Shown: positions 54,360-64,000 of the stretch, in pieces | Layout of the letters: each line of letters opens with the position of its first letter | How positions within the stretch are numbered: the stretch's first letter is position 1 | Assembly (NCBI GenBank): GCA_015179125.1 | Contig: WHVA01000267.1 | Location: 85,811-149,810 of the forward strand | Length of the DNA stretch: 64,000 bases | DNA from: Gautieria morchelliformis | Lineage: Eukaryota; Basidiomycota; Agaricomycetes; Gomphales; Gomphaceae | Direction: 5' to 3' | The notes under the pieces: model-generated | Told to the model about the DNA's origin: nothing | Seen by the model: the letters and a program-made list of their open reading frames with translations, nothing else | Database searches by the model: none | Program-made: the position numbers and the translations under genes

Positions 54360-54832
54360 GCTTGGAGCCAGGGTGCGTTCAGTTGCGCCGTCATTACACC
54401 GCAGCCATGAGTGCGTGGGTCGTGCTGTTTCACCATGGCACCGGGGACCTGTACATCTGCAGCCTGTGCTTCAGCCCCGACGGGTGCCCCTCGCCACAGC
54501 GACAGCGGCGGCGGATAAACAAATGGGGGTGAGTGGTGCGAGGCGACGCGGCGCATCACTGGGCACTGACTTTGCTTTCGGCGCTGACCAACTTTGCCTT
54601 TGGTTTTCTGCATTTTACCCGGGTCTCACACATACCCCGCGCAGGCGCAGGACAAAGCGGGCGCGATCTCCTCGGATGGGCGGCTTGTCGCGGCAGACTC
54701 GCTCGACACCATCGTGCGCCTGTGTGACGTGCGGTCGAGGCAGCTCATTCCACTGCCTCGTGTGGCACAAGGACAGTGTATACAGCCTCGCGTTCACGCC
54801 CAAGGGCAACGACGACTTCCCACACCAGCAGG
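54360..54832 (+). pseudogene. TUP1: TUP1-like WD40 corepressor pseudogene fragment
   Basis: GTGDLYICSLCFSPDG (54439-54486) followed in a shifted frame by PLATATAAADKQMGV (about 54487-54532) matches the conserved WD40 blade of fungal Tup1 (GDLYIRSVCFSPDG, then LATGAEDKQIR). After an apparent GTGAGT...GCGCAG intron (54532 to about 54645) come SSDGRLVAADSLDTIVRLCD (54666-54728) and, in another frame, HKDSVYSLAFTPKG (54765-54806), matching a later Tup1 blade. Tup1 is a nuclear corepressor recruited by DNA-bound repressors. At least three frame changes and missing blades show it is dead. An intron-like gap argues for a DNA-level copy, not a retrocopy. The upstream part (54139-54360) is not clearly Tup1. 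Confidence 0.75.
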
Positions 54833-54963
54833 CCAGGGCTTGGGCCTGAGCCTGGCCCGAGCCCGACCAGGGCTCGGGCTCAGGGCCAGGCTTGGAATTC
54901 GATGGGCCCGAGCCCTTCGAGGCCCAGCCCAAGCCCGGGCTTTTGGGCCCGGCCCGAGCCCGG
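54833..54963. repeat. GC-rich imperfect palindrome, right
   Basis: Partner of 53793-53941. Confidence 0.65.
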
Positions 54964-54964
54964 A

Positions 54965-55560
54965 AGACAACTCGTCGATATTATACAGTCCATGATAAAT
55001 TAGTACGTGTCTCGTGGTGTATTCGGAAGACCCGACTCAGAGCCATCAAACCTTGTGATCCTGAATTCTTACAAAACCATGCAAACGGTCCATAAGTGGT
55101 CGTACTTAGCAGCTTTTTTCATCCCGCTCCAATCGAGGCGTCATCTGCATCAATACACGCACCTTGACGCCTAGTAAGTACAACACACATTCCATATTCG
55201 GCGCTACTTTGAAGCTTGTTCTGGTTCCAATCGACACGTTGTCGGGCAGTGTCTCAACACGTGGGGCACCAATGCGTCGTCTCGGACACGTCTGGCAGTC
55301 CATCGACACGTGGGGTACCAACGCGTCGTCTGGAAATGCATCGACGCATCAGGCACCAACACGTCGTCCGGCAGTGCAATGATACACGCAACTTGGAGCA
55401 CCTACACTACAGGCTACAACTTGAATTGGGATTAGTGAGAATTTCGGGACGATCCGGATCACCAACACGGCACCACTCACGGTCCTTGCGTTGCCGAGCC
55501 TTGTCCTACAGCCTAAAAGGATATATCAGGGTGGAATAACCGTCCTCAGATACTCGCCGC
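54965..55560. repeat. X2 repeat with minisatellite, right copy
   Basis: Inverted match to 22490-23165, with fewer 38-bp units (about 55240-55385) and a deletion of about 70 bp near 55175. Confidence 0.75.
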
Positions 55561-55662
55561 GTTCCCGTCCAAGAGCAATGGGATGTTGATCCTCAATGCA
55601 TTCAAAGAGAGCTGCGCATCAACTCTCCAGGTATGAACAATGCATATATATACCCAGCGAGA
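55545..55662. repeat. Short piece of block Y
   Basis: Inverted match to about 22385-22500. It ends in TATATATACCCAG, where it joins LTR3/X1 sequence. Confidence 0.65.
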
Positions 55663-55664
55663 GT

Positions 55665-57941
55665 AATGGTCAGGGGTGAGCATATACAGGGGAATCAGGG
55701 CGAGGTCAATATACTAATGATGCATGATCAAACGGGATAGGTAACTAAGGGGACTCGGGCATGGGATCAAGCTTGGGTATGAGCTCGGGCTCGGGCTTAG
55801 AATCACAGTACTCGGGCACGAGTATCACAAGGTTTGGGCTTGGAAAAAGGTTGTACCAGTAAGTAACCGGCCAAAGGCTGGGTCCTTACAGTGGCGTATG
55901 GTTCCAGTGTACCATGGTGTGACAGTTCCTGTGCATATGTGGAGCCGCCGGATGGCTGCTCTGCACCATACGCAGACTCAACAGGTTGCGGCATGGGAGA
56001 CTTACATGCATTCATGGGCCACAGTCCTGTCCACTGTCCCTGGGTGGAGTTTGGTGTTATGTATTGAAAATCCTGGAGAATGGATCTAGAAAGGACAGTG
56101 ACTTCAACTTATGTGTTGCGCCCCTGATGAACTATCGTCCTAGGTATTTCGGACTTGAATTCCGGAGATCGCATGAGGCAGAGGTCGAGAGGATTTGAAG
56201 TTGATCTTCTTGGCTGGGTGTTGATAACTGGAGATCGGAGAATGGAGGTTGGAAGAGGTGGAAGACAGAGTATCGAAGGCGGAGAGAGAGAGAGTACCTG
56301 CAAGACTCACTGTACGAAGAACAGGAGACAATGTGAAGGGATTCATGTATCAAAGTCGATTATCTGATTGCAGACCAGAGGGCATACATGAGGGGGTTTT
56401 ATACACAGAGCTGAGACAACAAGTAATAGGGTAGTAATAATCACATTCCAGAGGGAGCAGAAGTTGGATAGACATATAGGGTAAGTAACTAATACAGAGC
56501 AAGGGGACAACAAGGGGGTGCAGGGTAGAGTGAAGAACAATGGGCAAAATAACAAAGGAACATAAGTCTAATGGACAGCAGAACAAACAGAAGTCCTGAT
56601 GAACCAGAAATGGCATGTTGCTGTGCTAAGGGTTGAGCACGGGGGCCGATGAATAGAGTTGATCAGGGGTGTTGGAGAGCAAGGGGTTGAGGTCATGGGA
56701 TGCGGAGGTTGTGGAATAGAGTCAGAGGTGGCACGGAGGGGTTGTGCGGAGGTGTTGCGGAGGTGGTGGAGATGGTTGTGTGGCATGGTCATAACATTTG
56801 GTGTCGTTCCTGTGCACCATATGTAAAGACATGGCATGGCAGGATGGTGTACATCAACCTTACATGCAGACTGCAGATGGTTCCTGTCCACAATGCATGT
56901 GGTGAGCTGGGGTTTGAACATGCAGATTGAAACCCACATGATGGTGTTACAAGTCTCGATCCCCAATCCCATAAAAACTGCTCACCTGTTGCATACCCTT
57001 CCACCTACTTGAGATCTCACTAGCTTGCCCCTACATGACGACAAATCCAGAGGCACACAATGACATGCATGCCACACTCCAGGATTGGCACAACCAATCT
57101 ATGCTGCACAAGTATGCAGGGGGGCCCGACCCTGGCCTGGCCCCGACTGGGTATGACACATGGCTAGGTGGTCAGAGCTTCCGTGTGGCTAATAAAGCAT
57201 ATTGCAACACTGATGACAGCCTGTCTGAAGTATCAGCCACATTCGGTGGATTGGAGTCCATGTTGCAGTTCTCTGTGATTTCACCATCAGTTGCCACCTC
57301 CCTGGAGAATCAGCAATATACTGCAGCATCTGGGGTGATGCCGGCAGGATACTATGGCACCCCAACTCCTACACACACCCTTGGGCAGCCCAACACCGTC
57401 CCTGCACACACCATCCCACAAGTATGCCTCTTACGATGTGCCTCAACCACCCGGCGAGCAACCCTACAGAACTGACTACTTCATGGAGAGGTACGCCATG
57501 ATTGGCCTCTATGATCACTTGCAGCGAGGTGGCAGGGAGTCTTACAAGAGTGCCATAGAAGAAACCCACAAGATAATTAAACAGGAATGGCTTGATGCAC
57601 AGTATTGCAGCAGGGGGTACTCTAGGTGCGGCTATGGTCAGAACAGAGGATGAGATGAGCATGATGCCAATAACAAGGAGAAAAACCAAGAGCACATGCA
57701 AGCTAAGGTGGGCAAACACAATGCCCCTCACTCCCCACCTAGCTCAAGGCAGGCATCACTGGGCCATGGCAGGCAGTGAAACACCCCTTGAGAAGCACAT
57801 AAGGCTAGCGAACCTGGTCAGTTTCCCACCTATTCTAGAAGATCACTGACAGCTGAGGACACAGCCATTTTTGAACCAGTAGTCAGGGAATTAGTTGACG
57901 GGTGGATGTGGCAACTGACCCCGCTGACAAGCCTATGGTGC
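55665..57941 (+). repeat. X1 repeat unit, right copy (uninterrupted)
   Basis: Inverted match to 10425-11562 plus 15870-16970, lacking the 4.3-kb LTR4 insertion. It includes LTR3 (55670-55889) and an LTR2-like stretch (about 56040-56600). Confidence 0.75.
57035..57653 (+). pseudogene. X1 ORF, copy 2 (unknown protein, frameshifted)
   Basis: ATG at 57035 opens the same protein as at 11287 (MTTNPEAHNDMHATLQDWHN). Near 57362 an extra base shifts the frame; the proper continuation is in the frame of 57354-57653 (KYASYDVPQPPGEQPYRTDY, then EETHKIIKQEWLDAQYCSRG). This copy keeps CGA at 57525-57527 where copy 1 has TGA. Combined, the two copies imply a product of about 200 residues or more. TATA-like CATAAAAACT lies 62 bp upstream of the ATG. 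Function unknown. Confidence 0.45.
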
Positions 57942-58338
57942 TGTTAAGTTTGGTTTTTAGGCGTTAATATCGTGTATTAGTGAACACAGCGAATGCCCAA
58001 ATAACTTGTGTGAATAAGTATGCCGTTCGGCGAAGAGGGTGAACCAATAAATGTTCACAAGATAAGAGGGCGGCCCGAACAGAGCTCGCCCTATCTACAG
58101 TCGTAGCAAAATAGCCCATGGCACTTGACAATGTAACGTGCAAGGTGTCACGGAAAGGTTGTCTAAGTAGCAACAATCCCTTCGCCGGTGAAGGCGCTCC
58201 TTCGGAGCCCTTTGCCGACAGCGCAGAAAATAGTTCGAAGGCTAAGGTAACGAAGATGAAGTATGAGAACTCACCAGTGATGCCTAAGTCTTCTTCTGGT
58301 CGAAGATAGGAATCTACAGGAGAAGGCTCAAGACGATA
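57942..58338 (-). repeat. Gypsy LTR1 fragment
   Basis: 3' part of LTR1 on the minus strand, cut at 58338 where plus-strand gypsy internal sequence begins. The opposite orientation of LTR and internal region shows a rearrangement. Confidence 0.7.
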
Positions 58339-58374
58339 GTACTCCGATTCATCCTTCATCATCCATGTACACCT

Positions 58375-59027
58375 TGTTACGGCTGTGCATTTCTGATTTC
58401 TGACCCTCAGTTCCGCACACATTCCACCCTCCCGGTAGTCCCGATATTCCACCCCTTGTTCTACTCCCTTGTTCTTTCGACTCTATTACTCGGACCCACC
58501 GGACCCGCTTCATCGTTCATCAAGATCATATATACGGTCATCCTTGTAGTTCGTTGTCAGATATGTTTTCCGACCCCTTGTTCTTTTGCCATTGTTTTAC
58601 CTTACCCTGAACACCCCTTGTAGTCCCCTTGTTCCCAATTAGTTAGTTCCCACATATGTCTACCCGACTTCCGCTCCCCCTGGAATTTGCTTAGTACTAT
58701 CTCATTACATGTTGTCTCAGCTCTTTGTATAAAAGCCTCTCATGTATGTCTGTTATTCTGCAATCAGATAATCGCCTTCGATACTTGATTTCCTTCGCTC
58801 CATCTCCTGTTGTTAGCACAGTGAGTCTAGCAAGACCTCTGTCTCTCCGCCTTCCGCCTTCCAACTCAGTTCCGACCCAAGTTCCAACTTACCTTTAGTT
58901 CAGTACTTTCCGACTTCTGATCTGCGTTCCGAAATACTTAGGACGATAGTTCATTGGGGGCGCAACTTATAAGTTGAAGCCGCTGTCCTTTCCAGTTCCG
59001 ACTTAGTGGAAATCTCGATACGTAACA
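58375..59027 (+). repeat. Complete LTR2 solo LTR
   Basis: Starts TGTTACGGCTG and ends GATACGTAACA, 653 bp, flanked by CACCT (58370-58374; 59028-59032). The gypsy copy at 63511-63525 reads across without it. Confidence 0.9.
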
Positions 59028-59032
59028 CACCT

Positions 59033-62000
59033 CCCCAGTCTCTCTAACTCTGTCCCTACTCTCATCAACTCTGGTGCTACTTCCAATTTCATTGATAGCT
59101 CTTTTTCCTCTCATTCTGGTTTCGTATGTACATCGCTCCGTTCGCCGATTGCCCTCTCCCTTTTTGACGGAAAGCCAGCCACTGCTGGTTTCATTTACAA
59201 ATATCTAGATACTAGTCTCACTTTCAGCAACTCCTCTTCGCAGGACATTTCGCTACTTGTCACAAAGTTACACCCTTCAGCCATGATCATTCTCGGGCTC
59301 CCGTGGCTTCGCTCTACGAAACCTACTATCGATTGGGGTTCTCTCAATCACCTTCCCTTCCAGCACCGATTCCATGCTCCCACATATGACGGTCGCCATG
59401 GCCTGTACGATGATTTCCCCTCCAGCTATCTTCGACAGTATTCCAGAACTCCACACTGCCTCGATGACTTCACCACCATCAGTTCCTGGTTCGCACTTGT
59501 CCCCGCCATCCTTGGGTTACATCCCGAACATGGCGATTGGACCACTCTCTTACGTCCCGGTCCTTCCACCGGATGTCACTTCATTGCCCGCTCCTATTCT
59601 GAATCCTTCTGGTTATGAACAGACGTTCGACGTGGATGGCGAACCATTACTTCTCTCAACCACGCCGATCGAGAATCACTCCTCTGAGTCCTCCGTATCG
59701 CTTCCTAATACTCTCGTCCATCCATTTCCAGCCACGAAAGAAAGCATAATTGAAACCAAACCTATTCGACCAAAAACAGAGCCTGTTCCAAGCCATTCTC
59801 GCCCCTGTACACCATGTACAGAATCGCTGATCGATGACCACCTTCCATTCCATTCTTCGACTCCCGATCTGCCTCCAACAAGAAGGACAACACCGCATAT
59901 AAGCCTAATTAGTGCGGCCACCTTCGAGCTAATCATGAAACTCGGTGAAGAAGAAACCTTCATGTTAAACATGCACCCTACCATCCCTGAACCCACTTTG
60001 CTTCATGCTGTAGGCAATGAATGGACCAGCTCCGACTACACTCCTTCACGAAAACCCCCTACCAAAGGACGAGTTAGAGATGGTTAGAACTGTGGTCCCA
60101 CAGGAGCTGTGGTCCCAGAGGAGTACCATGACTTCTTCGATATCTTCTCGCATGCTAAAGCCAAAGCCTTGCCCCCACATCACCCTTATGATCACACCAT
60201 CGAGATCAAAAATGATGGCACACCACCTCATGGTCCCATATACCCACTCTCGAACAGCAAATTAGAAGCGCTCCGCGACTATCTCGAAGATATGCTTGGC
60301 AAGGGATTCATCTGCTCATCACAATCACCCGGTGGTGCCCCAGTTGTGTTCGCAAAGAAGAAGGATGGTACACTGCGAATGTGTGTGGACTACCGAGGGT
60401 TGAATCATATCACGTGAAAGAACAAGTACCCTATCCCACTGATTCCGAGCCTTATTGACCGACTCAAAAGCGTGAACATCTATACCAAATTCGACCTTCA
60501 CACCAGGTTCAACAATGTTCGGATTGCCTCTGGCCAAGAGTGGAAGACAGCCTTCCAAACTCGATATGGGTCCTTCAAATATCTCGTCATGCCGTTCGGG
60601 TTGACAAATGCCCCAGCTACTTTCCAGCACTTCATGAATGACATCTTCCAAGGCATGGCTGATGTCTTCGTTGTAGTCTACCTTGACGACATCCTGATCT
60701 TCTCAAAGAACAGGAAGGATCACTTAGAGCATGTCCGAATGGGTGTTTCCCGTCTTCGGAAGCACAACCTCTTCATAAAGCCAGAGAAGTCCCTCTTCCA
60801 TTCGGACTGGGTCGAATTCCTCAGATTCATCATCTCTCCTGCTGGGGTCTCCATGGACATCGAAAAGACAGCTGCCATCACAAAGTGGCCTGTACCAATG
60901 AACATTCACGAAGTCCAATCATTCCTGGGCTTCACGAACTTCTACAGAAGATTCATCATTTCATTTTCAGACATTGTCCTGCCACTCACTCGCTTGACCA
61001 GAAAGGATACTCTGTTCTCCTGGGAAGCGAAGCAGCAGGAGGCCTTCAAAGCACTCAAAGCTGCATTCTCAAGAGCCCCCGTCCTCATCCACTTCGACCC
61101 GAGTAACCCCATTGTCATCCAAACGGACGCCTCTGACTATGCCATCGCTGCCATTATCTCCCAGATCACCCCCTCTGATGGTGATATCCATCCAATCGCC
61201 TTCTATTCGTGAGGGATGGCACCAGCCGAGATGAACTACGAGATCTACGACAAAGAGCTCCTTGCTATCTTCTGCGCCTTCAAGCAATGGCGAAACTACC
61301 TCGAAGGGGCATCCCACATCATCCTTGTCCTCTCCGACCACAAGAACCTTGAGTACTTCGTGACAACAAAGCAGCTGACCCGACGTCAGGTTCAATGGTC
61401 CGAACACCTGTCAGGTTTCAACTACATCATTCGCTACCGAGCCGGGCGACTTGGCACAAAGCCTGATGCATTGACCCATTGGGGCGATGTGTACCCTAAA
61501 GGGAGGGATGGTGCTTATGCATTGGCGAATCCTCACAACTTCCAGTCAATGTTTAAGACCGGGCAACTCATTTGCGCCATCATCCTTGACTCTGCATCCC
61601 TGTTGACATCGATCCAACAGGGCCAGTTGACTGATCCCTTGTCCTCAGCCCACATCACCCGTCTTCAGTCTCAGTTGATGGCGGTCACCCTTCCAAATGC
61701 GAAGCCAGACCCCTGGTCACTTGGAGAGGATGACAAAATGCTGTTGTACAAGCAGCGAACGTATGTCCCCGATCATAATGATATTTGCTTGGACATCCTT
61801 CGCTCGCTGCATGATCATCAGTTAGCAGGCCACCCAGGGATCAGCAAGACGATGACAAACATTCAGAGACAGTATCATTGGCCGAACATGTCCACCTTCA
61901 TCACCAACTGCATCAGTTCCCGTTCCAAATGTCGCCATGCTAAATCCATTCATCACAAACCCTTCGGTCCTCTTCGCTTCCTACCCATCAGCCAATGTCC

Positions 62001-62055
62001 TTGGGACTCCATCTCCATGGACTTCATCGAGGGACTCCCCCCGTCATATGGACAC
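59033..62055 (+). pseudogene. Ty3/gypsy Pol, decayed and 3'-truncated
   Basis: The protease site reads LINSGATSNFIDSSF, with Asn (59067-59069) in place of the catalytic Asp kept in the copy at 63554. A two-base loss near 59343 shifts the frame. From 59374 one frame carries RT ([48 protein letters not shown]), RNase H (TDASDYAIAAII; LSDHKNLEYF), an integrase zinc domain (HDHQLAGHPGISKTMTNIQ; CRHAK) and the first integrase Asp (MDFIEGLPPSYG). Stops: TAG 60085, TGA 60415, TGA 61210. An LTR cuts the integrase core at 62056, so the second Asp and Glu are lost. Dead. Confidence 0.9.
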
Positions 62056-63075
62056 TGTCATGACCGGTTTATTTCTCCTACCGCGCTACCTCCATGTTCC
62101 CCCTCGTCACTCCCTAGCATCTTCATCAGAGTTCACCGCACCTACCGACCACTCCTCCTCTACGTCTACCCTACTCGCTGTTCGCCCCATCCTCCGAACC
62201 GCTATTTGCTACTCGTGCATTTCGCCAGCAGGCACGCCATCAAATATGATCAATACCAATCACCCGGCATGATGGTTCATCATTAGCCCCATCATCTTCT
62301 TAATCCAACCCCATTGGGTGTTCGTATGGCCAAAGTGCGTTCGCAGGGTGTTCCTTCCATAGGTCGTGCGGGATCAACCCAGTAAACGAAGAGTCCGTGC
62401 AGGGTAGCATGTATGCGGGTCCCAAGACATGGTTTTGTCCATAAGTGCCTTCACCCCCTTTTACTCTCCGTCGTTTCATGTTCGCATTCTTCCCTCACTC
62501 TATTGTATGTTTATTCCATCTCCTTAGTACCATGACTGCGCACCCCTATCTAACCCTGACTTGTGGCGGCCTCTGTCCTATTCGCTGATACCTTACAAGC
62601 ATTCGATATAAGTAGTTTACATTCGCATGTATATTCCCCAGTTCAATTATCATACGTCGTCCATCTTGTGCAAACTTGACCTCGCTGTGATCATTGTCTT
62701 GGGCCTCTCCTTGAAGATTTATATCTTCGACCAGCCAAGGACTTAGGCATCACTGGTGAGTTCTCATACTTTGTCTTTGTTACCTTAGCCTTCGAGCTAC
62801 TTTCTGTGCTGTTGGCGAAGGGCTCCAAAGGAGCACCTTCGCCAGCGAAGGGACCGTCGAAACTTAGACAGCCCTTCCGCGATATCTTGCACGTTACGTC
62901 GTCAAGTGCTGCGAGCTGTTTCGCTACGACTGTAGACAGGGCGAGCCCCGTTCGGGCAACCCCTTTGTTTTGTGAACATTCATCGGTTCACTTATTCACC
63001 GAACGGCATACTTATTCGCACAAGTTATTCGGGCATTCGTTGTGTTTACTAATGCGCTAAAAACCAATCTTGACA
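62056..63075 (+). repeat. 5' LTR (LTR1) of the last gypsy element
   Basis: TGTCATGACC to TTGACA, 1,020 bp, inserted into the integrase of the preceding element. The internal region of a new element follows, so the target duplication partner (GACAC at 62051-62055) would lie beyond the window. Confidence 0.85.
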
Positions 63076-63341
63076 GTATAATTGAACTAACAGCTACAGT
63101 CAAAGCATTCAGTCTATCCATTCACCATTTTCTTACGCACACTCTATGCCACACCTATTCGCGGGACAGCTTCACCATTTCAAAGGTCGCCTCTCCCCAC
63201 ACCGAACATTCCTTATTCCCCTTCGTGGGACAACCTCTCTTCCAACACTCCTCTCTACAGATTCTCGCCTCGCCTGGCGGGCCTGAGCCTCGTTTATTCG
63301 CAGGACAGCCTTACCCCTCCATGGGTCGCTCTTCCCCGTAA
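63076..63341 (+). pseudogene. Remnant of gypsy Gag
   Basis: After the leader GTATAATTGAAC the sequence keeps bits of the Gag seen at 40421-41500 (FAGQPYPSM near 63290). Only about 300-400 bp separate the LTR from the protease, much less than a full Gag, so most of Gag is deleted and what remains changes frame. Confidence 0.5.
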
Positions 63342-63361
63342 CAATCCTTCGCACAGCTTTC

Positions 63362-64000
63362 TGCCCTACTTGGCGGACCTGGATCATCTCTCCTACTAAA
63401 CTTGTTCTCCTCAATTCTTGCCGATGGACATCCAGCCCGATTGACTCTGTACCACCAGCATGTTTATTCGCCTCTATTAGCTCCCATTCCGATTCATCCT
63501 TCATCATCCATGTACACCTTCCCGGTCTCTCTAACTCGATCCCTACTCTTATTGACTCTGGTGCCACTTCCAATTTCATTGATAGCTCCTTTTCCTCTCG
63601 TCCTGGTTTCGTATGTACATCACTCCGTTCGCCGATCACTCCCTCCCTTTTCGACGGGAAGCCAGCCACTGCTGGTTTCATTCACGAATATCTCGATACT
63701 AGTCTCACTTTCAGCGACTCTTCTTCGCAGAACGTTTCGCTACTTGTCACAAAGTTACACCCTTCTGTCGCAATCATTCTTGGGCTTCCGTGGCTTCGTG
63801 GAGCGAAGCCAACGATCGATTGGGGCTCCCTCTCAATTACCTTTCCTCCCGGCACCAGTTTCATGCTCCCACGTATGACGGTCGCCATGGCCTGTACGAT
63901 GATTTCCCCGCCGGCTATCTTCGACAGTATCCCCGAACTCCACACTGCGTCAATGACATCGCTACCGCCAGTTCCTGGTTCGCACCCGTCCCCGCCATCC
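63362..64000 (+). CDS. Ty3/gypsy protease region, cut by the window edge
   Basis: An open frame to the last base. It contains HVHLPGLSNSIPTLIDSGAT with the catalytic Asp intact (63554-63556), then SNFIDSSF, FDGKPATAGFI, IILGLPWLRGAKPTIDWGS and MTVAMACTMISPPAIFDSIP. It is the same family as 59033-62055 but lacks the changes there. RT and integrase would follow outside the window. The true start of the polyprotein is not seen because Gag is deleted upstream. Confidence 0.75.

Overview
The window is eukaryotic, almost certainly from an agaricomycete (mushroom-forming) fungus. The grounds are short GT-AG introns, TATA boxes of the TATAAATA type, a Tnp2-type CACTA transposase of the kind common in basidiomycetes, DIRS-like tyrosine-recombinase retrotransposons, Ty3/gypsy and Ty1/copia elements, and a decayed copy of the fungal corepressor gene TUP1. 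Species is not decided. No intact single-copy host gene, rRNA gene, convincing tRNA gene or CRISPR array was seen. The window is a nested transposon graveyard, probably heterochromatic or near a centromere or telomere.

Layout. 1-3681: a Ty1/copia element on the minus strand (open Gag-Pol running off the left edge, plus its 5' LTR), inserted into an older plus-strand copia fragment (3682-4655). 4659-8110: an LTR carrying eight bZIP-type TGA(C/G)TCA sites, a hypothetical ORF, and gypsy LTRs. 8157-10260: a gypsy solo LTR split by a 1.07-kb element (copy A). 10425-17007: an unknown repeat-borne gene unit (X1) split by a long LTR that itself holds a possible Helitron and copy B of the 1.07-kb element. 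17029-18855: a gypsy solo LTR split by a 599-bp TIR element. 18861-22500: duplicated blocks, with copy C of the 1.07-kb element. 22500-26180: minisatellite, an uncharacterised ORF, and a 1-kb TIR-less insertion full of tandem GC hairpins. 26628-30510: direct duplicate of 17.0-21.4 kb, with a 2.2-kb TIR element and a 258-bp solo LTR. 30732-39181: a complete 8.45-kb EnSpm/CACTA transposon with 12-bp TIRs, a 3-bp target duplication, a multi-exon Tnp2 transposase, a convergent second gene and a nested copia solo LTR. 39182-42789: duplicate block and a 5'-truncated gypsy. 42984-48187: DIRS-like element 1. 48926-53790: DIRS-like element 2. 53793-54963: a TUP1 pseudogene between two GC palindromes. 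54965-57941: inverted copies of X2 and X1. 57942-64000: a mutated gypsy polyprotein, a solo LTR and the start of another gypsy.

How it fits together. Blocks at 10.4-25.9 kb reappear inverted, in matching order, at 57.9-42.8 kb. Many insertions sit in one copy only, so the other copy serves as an empty site and fixes element ends and target duplications to the base. Most older elements are dead. Losses fall repeatedly at CpG-derived codons (CGA to TGA) and, in DIRS element 1, at RT, RNase H and recombinase active-site residues (Asp to Asn, Arg to His), a pattern expected from cytosine methylation decay or RIP-like mutation. All coordinates come from reading the sequence by eye; element ends backed by target duplications are firm, others are approximate.
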